Shown here piece after piece: positions 45,618 to 56,300 of a DNA stretch of 64,000 nucleotides; within the stretch, counting starts at the first letter, position 1; the number at the start of each line of letters is the position of its first letter. This DNA is from Muntiacus reevesi (taxonomy: Eukaryota > Chordata > Mammalia > Artiodactyla > Cervidae). The translations under genes and the position numbers were made by a program. The notes beneath the pieces were generated by a model. It ran no database searches, was not told the origin of the DNA, and worked only from the letters and a program-made list of their open reading frames with translations. The stretch lies in NCBI RefSeq assembly GCF_963930625.1, contig NC_089249.1, positions 124,652,480 to 124,716,479 on the forward strand, read 5' to 3'.

Positions 45618-45776
45618 GTACTTACAGTGCACTAGCAAGGCCTCAGGTAGTTGCTTTATATGGATTATTTAATTTAATTTTTATTACTGTTCTATTTTAG
45701 ATTTAATAGAAAATTAAGGAGTTGATTTATTAAATTTATTTAGAGTTGATAAATGATTTGTCCATGATCAATAGCT
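45618..45776 (+). mobile_element. MIR SINE, part 1
   Basis: AGTACTTACAGTGCACTAGC, TTGCTTTATATGGATTATTT, and ATGATTTGTCCATGATCAAT follow the MIR order; the last part lines up with TTGCCCAAGGTCACACAGCT. Interrupted by Bov-tA at ATGATCAATAGCT. Confidence 0.65.
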
Positions 45777-45980
45777 GAATTGAAGTTGCTCAGTCGTGTC
45801 CGACTCTTCATGAACCCATGGAGCCTTCCAGGCTCCTCCATCCACAGGATTTTCCAGGCAAGAATACTGGAATGGGTTGCCATTTCCTTTTCCAGGGGAT
45901 CTTCCCAACACAGGGTTCAAACCCAGACCTATCGCATTGTAAACAGACTCTTTCCCATCCCAGCCACCAGAGAAGACCCT
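45777..45980 (-). mobile_element. Bov-tA SINE, antisense, nested in MIR
   Basis: Plus strand from GAAGTTGCTCAGTCGTGTCC to CCCAGCCACCAGAGAAGACC. TSD ATGATCAATAGCT (45764-45776) and ATGATCAACAGCT (45981-45993), 12 of 13 identical. The plus-strand frames here are shadows. Confidence 0.96.
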
Positions 45981-46060
45981 ATGATCAACAGCTAGGAAAT
46001 AGTGAAACTGAGGCAGCAAGACTCCAGAACCCACCACACTGTATAGCCCAAAAGCTTTCA
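45981..46060 (+). mobile_element. MIR SINE, part 2
   Basis: After the SINE, CAGCTAGGAAATAGTGAAAC and CAAGACTCCAGAACCCACCA continue the MIR sequence (CAGCTAGTAAGTGGCAGAGC and beyond). Confidence 0.6.
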
Positions 46061-46521
46061 AGGAGACAATAAAATTCGACAATTGATTAGGACTGTTTGG
46101 ATACATGAAAAATGGAAATCTTTGATAGCACAGATTTTAAGGATTGATTGGAGTGTTAAAAGATCAGCCAGTGAAATAGCTAGATATTTTAAAGATAATT
46201 TGGTTTGAGACGTGAGAAAAGGCATTAAAGTATAGAAGGGTCTGAATATTCAAGTTCCAATCTATTTTATATCAGCAACAAATAGAAAGTTATCATGATA
46301 TAGCAATATGATACTAAGAAAATCAAGAAAAGATGAATAAAAACTGATTTGCCAATTAAACTGACAATACCAGAAGAATCTGTCTCTAGAGATGAATAGA
46401 GAGCCAGTAGTCAGCTCTTTTATGATGCTTAACTCATTGATACATTCCTTTCAGGTGAGTTTTTCAACTGGAAGTTCAACTTATCCTAAGGAAAGAAATA
46501 GTTAATTAGTGTATCACTTAG
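46061..46521. other. Unique AT-rich sequence
   Basis: Nothing recognised. Confidence 0.5.
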
Positions 46522-46730
46522 GATGGGCTTCCCAGGTGGTGCTAGTGGTAAAGATCCACCTGCCAATGCAGGAGATATAAGAGGTACATGTTCAATCCCT
46601 GAGTCGGGAAGATCTCCTGGAGTAGGAAATGCAACTCACTCAAGTATTCTTGCCGGGAAAATCCTGTAGCCTGGGGGGCTAAAGTTCATGGAGTCTCCAA
46701 GAGTTGAACATGGCTGAGTGCACACACACA
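46522..46730 (+). mobile_element. Bov-tA2-type SINE, sense, with CA tail
   Basis: GGGCTTCCCAGGTGGTGCTA head, CCTGCCAATGCAGGAGATAT, CAAGTATTCTTGCCGGGAAA core and CTCCAAGAGTTGAACATGGC end, then CACACACACA. Possible short TSD CACTTAG (46515-46521 and 46729-46735). Confidence 0.93.
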
Positions 46731-46735
46731 CTTAG

Positions 46736-47902
46736 TTTTGGCTCTGTGAAACAGATCCAAAAGTACTAGCTTAACCAACAGAGAATGTTAATTCTCCCTC
46801 ATGTGAAAGTCCAGAATAAACTGGCTAATGTGGACACAGCAACTTTGTTTCACATTGTACTTAGAATGCCAGGCTACCTCTAAAATATTCTATCATGTTC
46901 ATCCTTCGTTCCCAAGGTCAGTTTTCGTTCCAAAGGACTGTCCTTTCTACCAATTATACCCACATTACAAACAGTAAGGAGGAGGAAGGAATGATGAAGA
47001 AGGGACACAGTGTACATTTCAGCTCTATTTTAAGGAAGGCAAGCAAGGGACATATAAAACATCTTCCTTTACATCTCTTTGGAAAGAACTTGGTTACATG
47101 GCCTGTGATAATGGGCAATTTGAATTGTATTTGTTTTTCAGGGAAGTTAGATAAAATATAGGAAATTTCATAAACATTAGTATGGAAGAAGGGAAGAGTA
47201 GATGTTGAAAGAGTACTAGTAACCTCTGTCACATTTATTTAGAAAGTAAATACATTTCTTTCTCACTCTTGCTTCTTCAGAATTGACTTAAATCTCCCTT
47301 CTTACAGGAACACCTTCCATGCAAAGAAACTAGGGAACTTGCTACTATTTCTAAAAGTGGCTAACAGTCTTGGGGATTTTTGCACAGATGGACATATTTT
47401 GCCTCAGAAATATAAAAAGAAAAAACATTACAGGTAACATTTATCATTAGTTACATAAAGTAATATGGATTGACAAATATTTATTCTCATATATGCCCTT
47501 TGTACTACTTGTTTGTGGGCTCAGTAATATACTAAAAGACAAGAGTCTCAAACCCAGATTGAATTATTATTCTTAAAACTTGCACTTTGAGACCTGACCT
47601 AGCTCATCAGCTTTCCCCAAGCCACTTTCTCTCTGGCTGTCCATTTTGATGAATGATACCAACCAGCTACCCTAGATCATGCTTTATTTCTTATTCTTTC
47701 ACTCAATGCAGTTAAATACTGTTAACCAGGTTTATCCTTTACTGGCCTCTATCTGGCTCAGACTGATATGTCAAAAAGTTTTCCAAATAACTTCAACTGA
47801 TTCTTTTACCATCCTCATCTCAGTTCTGTTCAATCTTGTCAAAAATCCCCCCCCTCCTTTTTTTTTCTGTTAGGAAGCTAAGAAATTCTATCTTTATTAC
47901 TC
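46736..47902. other. Unique sequence, 1.2 kb
   Basis: No gene or named repeat. Two opposite-strand frames of about 90 codons overlap at 46895-47232; neither has a recognisable domain, and opposite open frames of this size argue for chance. Confidence 0.5.
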
Positions 47903-48293
47903 TTGTTGTTGTTCAGTCGCTAAGTTGTGTCTGACTTTTGTGACCATGTGGACTGCAGTACACCAGGTTCCCTTATCCTTCACTATCTCCTGGATTTTGC
48001 TCAAATTCATGCCCATTGGGTTGATGATACTATCTAACCATCTCATCCTCTGTCTCCCCCTTCTCCTTTTGCCTTCTGTTTTTCCCAGCATTAGTGTCTT
48101 TCTCAATGAGGCAGCTCTTCCCATCAGGTGGCCAATGTATTGGAGCTTCAACTTCAGCATCAGTCCTTCCAATGAACACCCAGGGTTGATTTCCTTTAGA
48201 ATTGACTGGTTTGATCTCCTTGCTGTCCAAGGAACTCTCAAGAGTCTTCTCCAGCACCACAGTTTGAAAGCATCAATTATTTGGTGCTTACCC
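47903..48293 (-). mobile_element. BovB LINE 3' end, antisense
   Basis: Plus strand begins TTGTTGTTGTTCAGTCGCTA, the reverse of the older BovB tail, and ends near AAAGCATCAATTATTTGGTG. A minus-strand frame of 114 codons contains RVPWTARRSNQSILKEIN and GRQRMRWLDSIINPMG. Its 5' truncation is at the RRIDAF position. Confidence 0.93.
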
Positions 48294-49047
48294 TTACAGT
48301 AGGGATATTGCTAGGGTAATTTCAAGAAAATACGTGTTCAATGTTTAACCTTAAGGTTCCAAATACAGTTGGCAGTGATAATACCAGAAAAGGCACTCTG
48401 AATGTAAAACACTTGTTCTCTGGAGCAGCAAGTGCCTGTTCCAGAGGTCCTGGAGGTCCTGGCCTAAGCAATAGGTACAGAAGAATGATGATTATTTGCA
48501 AACTATAAAGGTTATTCAACCTAAAGAGGAGAGGAGGAAGTTCAGAGAGAAGAGCAATGACATTAGACCTGTCTTATCTCTGAAAGCACACACTCAATGC
48601 TCCTCCAGAGTCAACCCCCCAGGGTACTATAACCTCTGAAGAGTATTGGGGATCTAAGAGCATGAGGACCTTGTGTATTATTTCTTCCTTTGTTGTATTC
48701 TAAGGTACAACCAGCCTTTGAATTTTCACCCACACTATTTTGGTGGCCAAATAGTAAAACTGAAAGTGTAGTAATGGTAAGTCTATACAGACAAGTTGTG
48801 AGGAAGGACTTGGGTGAACATGCAAAATTTCCTCTACTTTTCTGACAACATTATAGAATTAGGTAAAAGTACAGACTAAGAGGACTTTCTGTTGCACAAA
48901 TTCCATCCCGCTGCTATCTGATTGGATTGTGATAATGGCAGAACAAAGAAATAGATCAACAAGTTCCAGTGGATATAAATACAGGAACACTAGAGATCAC
49001 CACCCCCAACCCTCAACCCCACTTGATTCCACCATCTAGCAGCCTTG
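48294..49047. other. Unique sequence
   Basis: Nothing recognised; no convincing frame. Confidence 0.5.
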
Positions 49048-49258
49048 AACTTCTCAGGTGGCGCTGGTGGTAAAGAATCCACCTGCCAGAGCAGGAGACA
49101 CAAGAGATGCAGGTTAGATCCCTGAGTCTGGAAGATCCCTTGAAGTAGGAAATGGCAACTTCCACCAATATCCTTGACTGGAAAATCCCATGGACAGAGA
49201 AACCTGGCAGGCTACAGTGCAGTGGGGTCACAAAGAGATAAGACTGAGTGTGCACATG
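49048..49258 (+). mobile_element. Bov-tA2-type SINE, sense
   Basis: ACTTCTCAGGTGGCGCTGGT head, CCTGCCAGAGCAGGAGACAC, a diverged core and GGGGTCACAAAGAGATAAGA end. Followed by a CA- and C-rich tract that probably grew from its tail. Confidence 0.93.
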
Positions 49259-49333
49259 CATACACACCCGCACACACACCCCCACACCCCACAACCACCA
49301 TTACCCCCACCCCCAGCCTCCACCCCCGCCACG
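49259..49333. repeat. CA/C-rich low-complexity tract
   Basis: CA repeats grade into five C runs of 4-5 (49279-49283, 49287-49290, 49304-49308, 49310-49314, 49323-49327). The minus strand is therefore G-run rich and might form a relaxed quadruplex; loops of 8 and 13 exceed the usual limit of 7. Confidence 0.8.
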
Positions 49334-49713
49334 TCCCTGTAGCTTTGGAAGCTCAACAAAGGCAAGGAAGGGAATGTCCTGAACCTGGAAGGAAATAAAG
49401 GTATAGAAAAAGAAGGTGCTTCTTGCTAATAAGGCCCTTTCACCCCTTTTCCTTCCATGACTTGGTTTTACATAAGTACCACCTCCAACTCCAAAATACA
49501 AATTCCAAACCTGGGGTGAAGAGAGAAGAGCCAGTCTATACTACTAACCTAAAGGGATAGTTAAAATATAAGTTTTATTTAAGAACTTTAAAATTAAAAC
49601 TATATATATACACACACATATATACATTCTTTAAACCAGTTTTCTGAGTTATATTGTTTAAATAAATTTTATAAACATATGCTACATATCCAGTTTTTCT
49701 TTATATTTCTTAA

Positions 49714-49716
<3 letters not shown>
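49334..49716. other. Unique sequence with short TA/CA run
   Basis: No gene; a TATATATATACACACACATA run is at about 49600-49624. Confidence 0.5.

Positions 49717-49718
<2 letters not shown>

Positions 49719-49750
<32 letters not shown>
49719..49750. repeat. (TG)16 microsatellite
   Basis: Sixteen uninterrupted TG units directly at the 3' end side of an antisense Bov-tA (49751-49948). It fits an expanded SINE tail. Confidence 0.95.
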
Positions 49751-49754
<4 letters not shown>

Positions 49755-49948
49755 CAGTCAAGTCTGACTCTTTGTGACCCCATATGCTGTATTCTGCCAG
49801 GCTCCTCTCCATGGAATTCTCCAGGCAAGAATACTGGAGTGAGTTGCCATTTCCTACTCCAGGGGATCTTCCAGAGAGAGATGCAAACTGCATCTCTTGA
49901 GTCTCTTGAATTGGCAGGTGGATTGTTTATCACCAGCTTGGGAAGTCC
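49751..49948 (-). mobile_element. Bov-tA SINE, antisense
   Basis: CAGTCAGTCAAGTCTGACTC, GGAATTCTCCAGGCAAGAAT, TTCCTACTCCAGGGGATCTT in order, with a diverged head. A direct repeat CATCTCTTGAGTCTCTTGA region near 49890-49910 replaces the usual tRNA B-box area. Confidence 0.93.
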
Positions 49949-50244
49949 TTTGAATTCCTTACCTTAATCCTTACTTTCTCACCATTATCTCTTGCTGGAA
50001 GCACAGTCCCTGGTATTTCCCCAGTGCCTGGCTTACACATACCTCTTCACATGCTACCAAGAAGATCATCCACGGCGGGTATATCTGGTGACTCTCCTGC
50101 TGTGAATTTCAGTCTGCACAGTGATTCCACTGGTGATGCCCAAATCCTTTGCACCAGTGTCTGTTATTTTTTTTTTCTCAATATACTTATCTTGGCTGTA
50201 ATGGTTGTGATTATTATGTTGGATCATAATTAAATGTTCACTTG
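49949..50244. other. Unrecognised sequence
   Basis: Between the Bov-tA and an L2 end. Possibly more L2, but I cannot support it. The 69-codon frame at 50024-50233 is not recognised. Confidence 0.45.
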
Positions 50245-50375
50245 TTTGCTTTCCCCAGTGGAAGCTCTTTGGGGTGAAGGAATGTGCCTTACGGAATTAC
50301 TTCTAGCATCTGAGGCACAGCATGTGATCAATCTTTTTTTATGAAATGAATAAGTGAAATAACAAATAAATAATT
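50245..50375 (+). mobile_element. L2 LINE 3' end
   Basis: TTTGCTTTCCCCAGTGGAAG, GGTGAAGGAATGTGCCTTAC, CATCTGAGGCACAGCATGTG and ATGAAATGAATAAGTG follow the L2 terminal order (CCACTAGAATGTAAGCTCC onward). Confidence 0.6.
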
Positions 50376-50880
50376 ACTGTATTTTCTTTTCCCTTTGAGT
50401 TTTAATAAAAGCTTAGAATAATTGTTATAGTTAAACTAAAAATGGGGAAGCCTAGGAAGAGAGATGTGTTGATTGAAGTTAAGAAAGAATCAAGTTGTAG
50501 TTTACTGTAAAAATTCCCTAAATCTATACACACTACTCAGTAACAACAGAAGAGATAAAAATAAAATCAGAATCTTTTTTATATTTCTGAATTTTCAACT
50601 GTGTATATATATATATATATATATATAGTTAAAATTTAGATTCTAATATTTCAAATGCCCCATTTTAATTTAAAATATTAAGCATTTGCTTTTGCTCTAC
50701 AAGCTTTAAGTAGAAGCTTAAAAATAACAATATAAGAAAAATTTTTTATACCAAATTCATAGCCTAAAAGCAGATTAAAAAAAAACAAAAATATCAGATA
50801 TTTAGGTAATTCTTACAATATTTCCCCAAAGAGTAATATATTTTGTTCCCATTTCAAAAATGAGGAAAATTTCTGGGTCA
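50376..50880. other. Unique AT-rich sequence
   Basis: No gene; contains the TA array at 50604-50627. Confidence 0.5.
50604..50627. repeat. (TA)12 microsatellite
   Basis: Pure TA run of 24 bp in AT-rich sequence. Confidence 0.95.
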
Positions 50881-51490
50881 CTGTGGTAAATTGATTGTTA
50901 AAAGTGATCCCTGAATAAATCATGCCTCACAGCAACCATGGCCCTTTGCCATATCTTTGCTGTTCTTGCCATTGAGAGGTGCAGTGTATTTTCCTATTCT
51001 TTTGATTTGTGCTGGCCCAGTAATTTTTTCTTACCCACACAAATGCAGGGAATTATGTTCTCAGACATCTGAGATGGAAATTTAAGATTAGCTTCTACAT
51101 TTACTCAATAGAACCACCATAGTCATGTAACAAAGTTCAGCTTACCATGCAGTAAAGCAAAGCCAGGGAGAGAAAGATGTTATGGCAGATAAGAAATCAA
51201 GAGGAGAGTGAGGGCCTGTGGAGGAGAACAAAAATCCCAGACATATGAGAAAGCCCAGTCAACACCAAGAAAGGGAGCACCCCAGCTCTGCTAGCCAGTC
51301 CCATCCATTTTGTGCCAACATTGACACTGGTGGCAGACTAGCATCTTCCGTATGAGTGAAGCTGTCTTAAATTGTCCAGCCTTAGTTAAGGTCAGCCCTG
51401 GCAATACAACCATGGAGCAGAGATGAGCTAAGACCCAGGAATCTTGCCTTAAATGCCTGACCCAAAATACTGTGAGCAAGAATGGGTATT
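50881..51490 (+). mobile_element. LTR-like remnant, MaLR type (tentative)
   Basis: CCCTTTGCCATATCTTTGCT, AGAAAGCCCAGTCAACACCA, TATGAGTGAAGCTGTCTTAA, CATGGAGCAGAGATGAGCTA and TGCCTGACCCAAAATACTGT follow a pattern common in old mammalian LTRs (the segment ending GACCCACAGAATCGTGAGCA). No internal viral sequence. Confidence 0.5.
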
Positions 51491-53557
51491 TTAACTTTTT
51501 ACTTGCTTGTGTTTTCTTTTTTATGAAACTCTAAGTAACAAATACAGCACTTCTATGATTATGATAGCTATGTGTACCTTCTATCAGTGGGTGTGGGTTG
51601 GTGGCATACTAATTACTATACTGCCTCTAGTGGTTGTCCATAGTGTTCTGAAACCTCTGTCTAAAAAAATCTAAATAATTGTATGATTTCTGGGAGGGGG
51701 GGATAAAAACAGCTATCTTGTGTAATTTATACACAAAGTAATTTATCTCTTAATGCTGAGTCAAAATACATCTAGTCTTACAAAACCATCATATATATAG
51801 AAGAGAACTAAATGATTGAATTTTGTTTAAATAAAATGTAAAAATCACATTTTGAAAATATGTCAATTCTAATAATATATCAAATTAAAAATACCATTAG
51901 AAGAAATAAAAATGAGATGGACATTCATGTACACATCATTTATATCAAGGAATATAATTGTTGTTTAAAGCTAGATTTTGCTGCATATGCATTTCACATT
52001 GCCCGATTTAAAATGGCATAAATAATGACATTCATAGGTCACAAATTTTTAGTATCAAAACAAAAACTAGTTCAAAAGTTGGAAGTGTTATATTAATTAT
52101 AAAAACAAATGCTCCAGCTAATTCAATTTAGCTCATTAGTGCTATTTGTCTCATCAGTATGAAAAAACAGGAAAAAAAAATAGTTAAGACAAAGGACAGT
52201 GTTCAGACATATCTTACCCTTTCTTGAGTCACATGAAAGACTACATAATAGATTTTAGTGTCTGAAGATTGAAAGATAAACTGTACTTCCAGAAAAAATA
52301 GCTTGGGATGAGTAGAGAAAGAAAAATCAAATGTGACATTTTATTATTATATTTGTTTAGTGCTTTATTGTATTTGACCATGATCATTTCATGTTTCATT
52401 TCACAATTTTGGCTTTTTCTTCATCAGTAAAGAGTGAAGAGTTAAATGGTGTTACTCAAGGATTATCAGTCAATTTTTAATCAGTCTTACTTAACATCAC
52501 TATATCAGAGAATCTTTCATTTCTACATTATACCCCCCAAAAAGTGTTAGTAATAATTCCTGACTTTTACCAAGGCAGTTTAATTTAAATCATAAGAAGA
52601 TACAGAGGCTCTTATGAAAATGTTTTATAAAAGATGATTTAAAAATGACTCATTTGCTATAGAAATGTTTATAGATCATTAACAGAGAGTCTCTAGAGAG
52701 TCATAATTTTTCTTGAGTCTATCACTTAATTGTACTTTCAGGCACTATGGTGTCATTTTCATTCAATGTAAATTTTTAAGGGAGAAGTAATCATAGATGA
52801 AGTCTCTGAAAAATCATCCAGTTGTTACAATTAAGCTGATTGCCAGTTTTTATTTTTTATGTAAGAAAAAGAAAATTTACTCCTTTGTGAATGATTTGAC
52901 AATGATGAATGACACTCAAGTTCACATACATAGTTACAATGTTCGCATAATGCTTTATTTCCTCTCATAACATATCTAACCTTTGTTTTGCCACGCATTT
53001 TATGAACAGCAAGCTCTCAACAATTCCCAGCCCTAATCAAAGACAGAGGGCAAGGTTCTGAGACAGGACGACATAAAAAGTAATAAATTATATCCAGGTC
53101 ACTTTTCCTGAGTTCAGATTAATGTCATGTGAATAATGAGTATGGAGCTCTCACTTTCTGAATACTACTTTAAGTTGGATTACATACATTTAAAAATCAA
53201 TCCAGCTTAAACAGTGATTAGTAACTGAAACAATGAAAAATTGGCATCTTAGAAAATATAGGAAGTAGAAATTTTCAAATGAATTTTATTGGCCTTAGTA
53301 TGCCTCTCAAGTCCCATACACATACAGAGAATAGACAGATGTCTGCAAAAGAGTTTTTGTCTGAAGTGTCATTGTAGTGTTTCTTAGATACTCATCAGCT
53401 GATCATTAGCATTCCTTCAAGTGTACTGTTTGACTATTTTCTTCATATCCATGGAATTGCAAAAAATTTGACAAAAACACATCAGTTTGTATTTAATATG
53501 AATAAAAGACTCTTCATTGGATGTCTTAATTCCAGCTTAATTTCAAGACTAGGATTT
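51491..53557. other. Unique AT-rich sequence, 2.1 kb
   Basis: Nothing recognised. AT-rich, no frame of interest. Confidence 0.5.
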
Positions 53558-53960
53558 GTTTTAGTAGTCCATTACTGTGTAACAAATCACTTTTATTCCT
53601 TTCCCCCAACTTACTGGTTTAAAACAATAATTCATGATTTTTTTTTTTTTTTTTTTTGTTAGTCTGAGGGATGCTAAATCCAAATGAGCACTTATTCTGC
53701 TCCATATTATGTTTGATGAGGCTGCAGTCATCTGGGGTCTTGATATGGGACGTCCAAAATATTTAGCTCACTCACATGCTTCAGCGTTAGTTGTTGCTGG
53801 CTCTTGGCTGAAAGCTGATGTGGAGCTGTTGATCAGAACACTTCAATTTTCTTTCACACTGCCTCTGTATTTTACTTAGGCTTCTTACACTATAGAGTCT
53901 GGGTCTCAAGAGAGGACAATCAAAGAATGAGTCATTGAAGAGGAAAGAGGTAGAAGCTAG
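53558..53960 (-). mobile_element. LTR-like remnant, MaLR type, antisense (tentative)
   Basis: Plus strand reads TCCATTACTGTGTAACAAAT, TTACTGGTTTAAAACAATAA, then after a T tract TTATTCTGCTCCATATTATG, GTCATCTGGGGTCTTGATAT and TTAGCTCACTCACATGCTTC: the reverse of a common MaLR-type LTR start. Confidence 0.5.
53638..53657. repeat. poly(T) tract, 20 bp
   Basis: Twenty T inside the LTR-like remnant. It may be a tail remnant of an antisense insertion or a local expansion; no element is recognisable next to it. Confidence 0.85.
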
Positions 53961-54261
53961 CAATCCTTTTAAAAGCTAGTGTCACTTAATTTGCAGAATG
54001 GTATTTTAACTGCATTATTAATTAAAGCAGCCATTATGCTAGTCCAGACCTAAAGAGGGGAGAATAAGTTCCATTTCTTGAATTTAGCAGTGACATCTAT
54101 GTGCAGAGAGACAAGGGATTTAGACACTAACTAGTTTGGTTAGTTTGGACACTAACTACCATGTACTCATCAACGTTTTTCATTCCAACTCTGTCACCTT
54201 ACCATCTCTCCACCTTTTTTTCATCATTTGTTCTACTCTTAATATTGAAAAAAAGATAATT

Positions 54262-54350
54262 AAGGGATATCTGTTGAGCACCTACCATGTGCCAGACACA
54301 ACTGGATGTTGTGAAAATGCAGCTTTACCAGATAAAGAGGGCATAAAATT
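54262..54350. mobile_element. MIR- or L2-like fragment
   Basis: ATCTGTTGAGCACCTACCAT followed by GTGCCAGACAC is the phrase shared by MIR (sense) and the L2 3' end (antisense). Too short to decide the family or strand. Confidence 0.45.
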
Positions 54351-55304
54351 TTATGGTTTGAATATGCAAATTATTATGGCTAAGCTCCTGATTGTCCTCT
54401 ATGCCAAAACTTTGAACTTCAAAGTCCCCTGTGCATTTCTGAGAGTTCCCCTGAAAAGTTTCATCAGTGCCCCAGAACAAGTCTGCCCTTGTTCCTATCT
54501 TTTCATTTTGTCATCAACCTCTTTCATGTAAAATCTGGTTACCTGCTGGATGTGACTTCATTTCCTGGCCATGGCCACTATTAGTCCACTCTTCCACCTA
54601 GTTTTTCAAACCACAGCTCAAACCATGATGTAACATTTATCAAGAATTTATGAAGATTTGACGTTAATGAAAAGGCACCATAAACATAACTTAAAGTTAC
54701 TACTAATGGTGTCACAAAACAAAACTCAAACATATCATTGCCTAACTATCCTTAGTCCTTTACGTTCTGGATTCTGGCATATCTCATATCTCCATGTCTG
54801 CAGGGCTAGGCCCAACTAAAGGAGATAAGACGAAGATGTCTCTGAAAACTCTGACTCTCCCAGAATCCAAGTTCCAGATAATTTCCTACCACTTAACTTA
54901 TTTTCAGGATGATTGACAGCAAGAATGCACATTACTTTAGAGTGGAATACCCACTCCTGTGAATCTGGAATAGTTTGGTCATGGGAACATCTTGCAGCAA
55001 ATTTAATAACTGGCAGTGCATTTCCCAAATCAGATATATTGTATTAAATAACACCTTCTGTGAGACACCTCATTTCAGTTTCTTTGATTTCCTTTCAACC
55101 AGTGGGACTTTAAGAGAAAATCAGATCAGAATACCTATTATGGCTAAGTCTGGCCTAAGCTGCTAAATGAAAACCAAATGATTGCTTTAAACCAAAACTT
55201 GCTCCCTCTTATCTTCTGCATTTCTCTCTCACACACACACAACATATTCTAAACCCAGATTCAGGGAAAACAAAACCAAGCTAAACTAAATTTGACTTTT
55301 GTTA
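54351..55304. other. Unique sequence
   Basis: No gene recognised. The 131-codon frame at 54136-54531 starts before the MIR/L2-like phrase and runs through it, which argues against a real gene. A short CA run is at about 55230-55241. Confidence 0.5.
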
Positions 55305-55555
55305 GTTTCCTAAGTCTGCCGTAAAAATGTGCTACACACTAGGTGGCTTGAAACAAGAGGAATTTATTCTTTCAAAGTTCTGGAGACTTGAAGTCTGAAA
55401 CTGAGGCGTCTACCTTCATTGATTCCGTCAGGAGGCTCCGAGGGAGAGTTTGCTCCATACCTCTCTCCGATCTCTATGGTTGCAGGTAACCCAGGGACTC
55501 CCCTGATTTGTTGACTCATCTCTTCAGTCTCTGCCTTCAGTGACTGATGTGCATG
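55305..55555 (-). mobile_element. MaLR-type LTR, antisense, part 1
   Basis: GTTAGTTTCCTAAGTCTGCC, ACACTAGGTGGCTTGAAACA, AGTTCTGGAGACTTGAAGTC, and TCTTCAGTCTCTGCCTTCAG are in the reverse order expected for an MLT1-like LTR. Interrupted by SINEs, then resumes at about 55838 and again at 56255. Confidence 0.65.
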
Positions 55556-55770
55556 CACTCAGTCATGTCTGAGTCTTTGCGACCCCATGGACTGTAGCCC
55601 ACCTGGCTCCTTTGTCCATGGGATTTTCCAGGCAGGAATCCTGGAGTGTGTTGCCATTTCTTACTCCAGGGGATCTTCCCAACCCAGGGATTGAACCCGA
55701 GTCTCTTTCATCTCCTGCATTGGCAGGTGGGTTCTTTACCACTAGTATAACCTGGGAAGCCCTGCTTTTA
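55556..55770 (-). mobile_element. Bov-tA SINE, antisense, inside the LTR
   Basis: Complete: CACTCAGTCATGTCTGAGTC, GGATTTTCCAGGCAGGAATC, CTCCAGGGGATCTTCCCAAC, ending AACCTGGGAAGCCCTGC. Subtype with CCACTAGTATAACCTGGGAA (Bov-tA2-like head). Confidence 0.95.
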
Positions 55771-55837
55771 TTGAAAGTGAAAGTTTTAGTCACTCAGTCA
55801 TGTCTGACTCTTTTTGATCCCTGTGGACTATACGTGC
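55771..55837 (-). mobile_element. Second Bov-tA fragment, antisense
   Basis: GTGAAAGTTTTAGTCACTCA then GTCATGTCTGACTCTTTTTG and TGTGGACTATACGTG: only the 3' end of a Bov-tA, as in a strongly 5'-truncated copy. Confidence 0.82.
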
Positions 55838-56016
55838 TATTCTTCCTTATATTTCTTTATGTCCAAATGCCCTTATTCTTGGGAAGTCACCAGTAATATA
55901 GGGGTTAAGAGCCCAGCCTAATCCAATATGACCTCATCTTAACTTCAGTATAAATGCAGGCATTTTATTTTCATATAAGGTCACATTCGGAGGTACCAGG
56001 CATTAGAAATTCATTG
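55838..56016 (-). mobile_element. MaLR-type LTR, antisense, part 2
   Basis: TATGTCCAAATGCCCTTATT, CACCAGTAATATAGGGGTTA, AATCCAATATGACCTCATCT and ATAAGGTCACATTCGGAGGT continue the same LTR. Confidence 0.75.
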
Positions 56017-56025
56017 TATCTTTTG

Positions 56026-56254
56026 AAAAAGAGAAAGTGTTAGTTGCTTAATCATGTCTGACTCTTTGTGACCCCCATAGAGTAGCCCAATAGACTCTTC
56101 TGTCCATGGAATTCTCCAGGCAAGGATACTGGAGTGGGAAGACATTCCATTCTCCAGGGATAGAACCCAGGTCTCCTAACCCAGGGATAGAACCCAGGTC
56201 CCCTCTAATGTAGGCAGGTTCTTTACAATCTGACCACTAGGGAATCCGATATCA
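56026..56254 (-). mobile_element. Bov-tA SINE, antisense, inside the LTR, with internal repeat
   Basis: From AAAAAGAGAAAGTGTTAGTT to CCACTAGGGAATCCGATATC. TSD TATCTTTTG (56017-56025 and 56255-56263). Inside, CAGGGATAGAACCCAGGTC occurs at 56155-56173 and 56182-56200, a 27-bp tandem duplication of the tRNA B-box area. Confidence 0.94.
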
Positions 56255-56300
56255 TATCTTTTGTGGGGACACAATTCAGTCCAATACTCAATATTTGTAT
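56255..56300 (-). mobile_element. MaLR-type LTR, antisense, part 3 (LTR start)
   Basis: ATCTTTTGTGGGGACACAAT and TCAGTCCAATACTCA are the reverse of the 5' edge of an MLT1-like LTR. This closes the element that began at 55305. Confidence 0.7.

Noticed and set aside
46895..47232. Overlapping opposite-strand frames of about 90 codons
   Set aside because: No domain on either strand and no repeat or splice signals that would support a gene.
54136..54531. 131-codon plus-strand frame
   Set aside because: Runs across a MIR/L2-like fragment and has no recognisable domain or start context.
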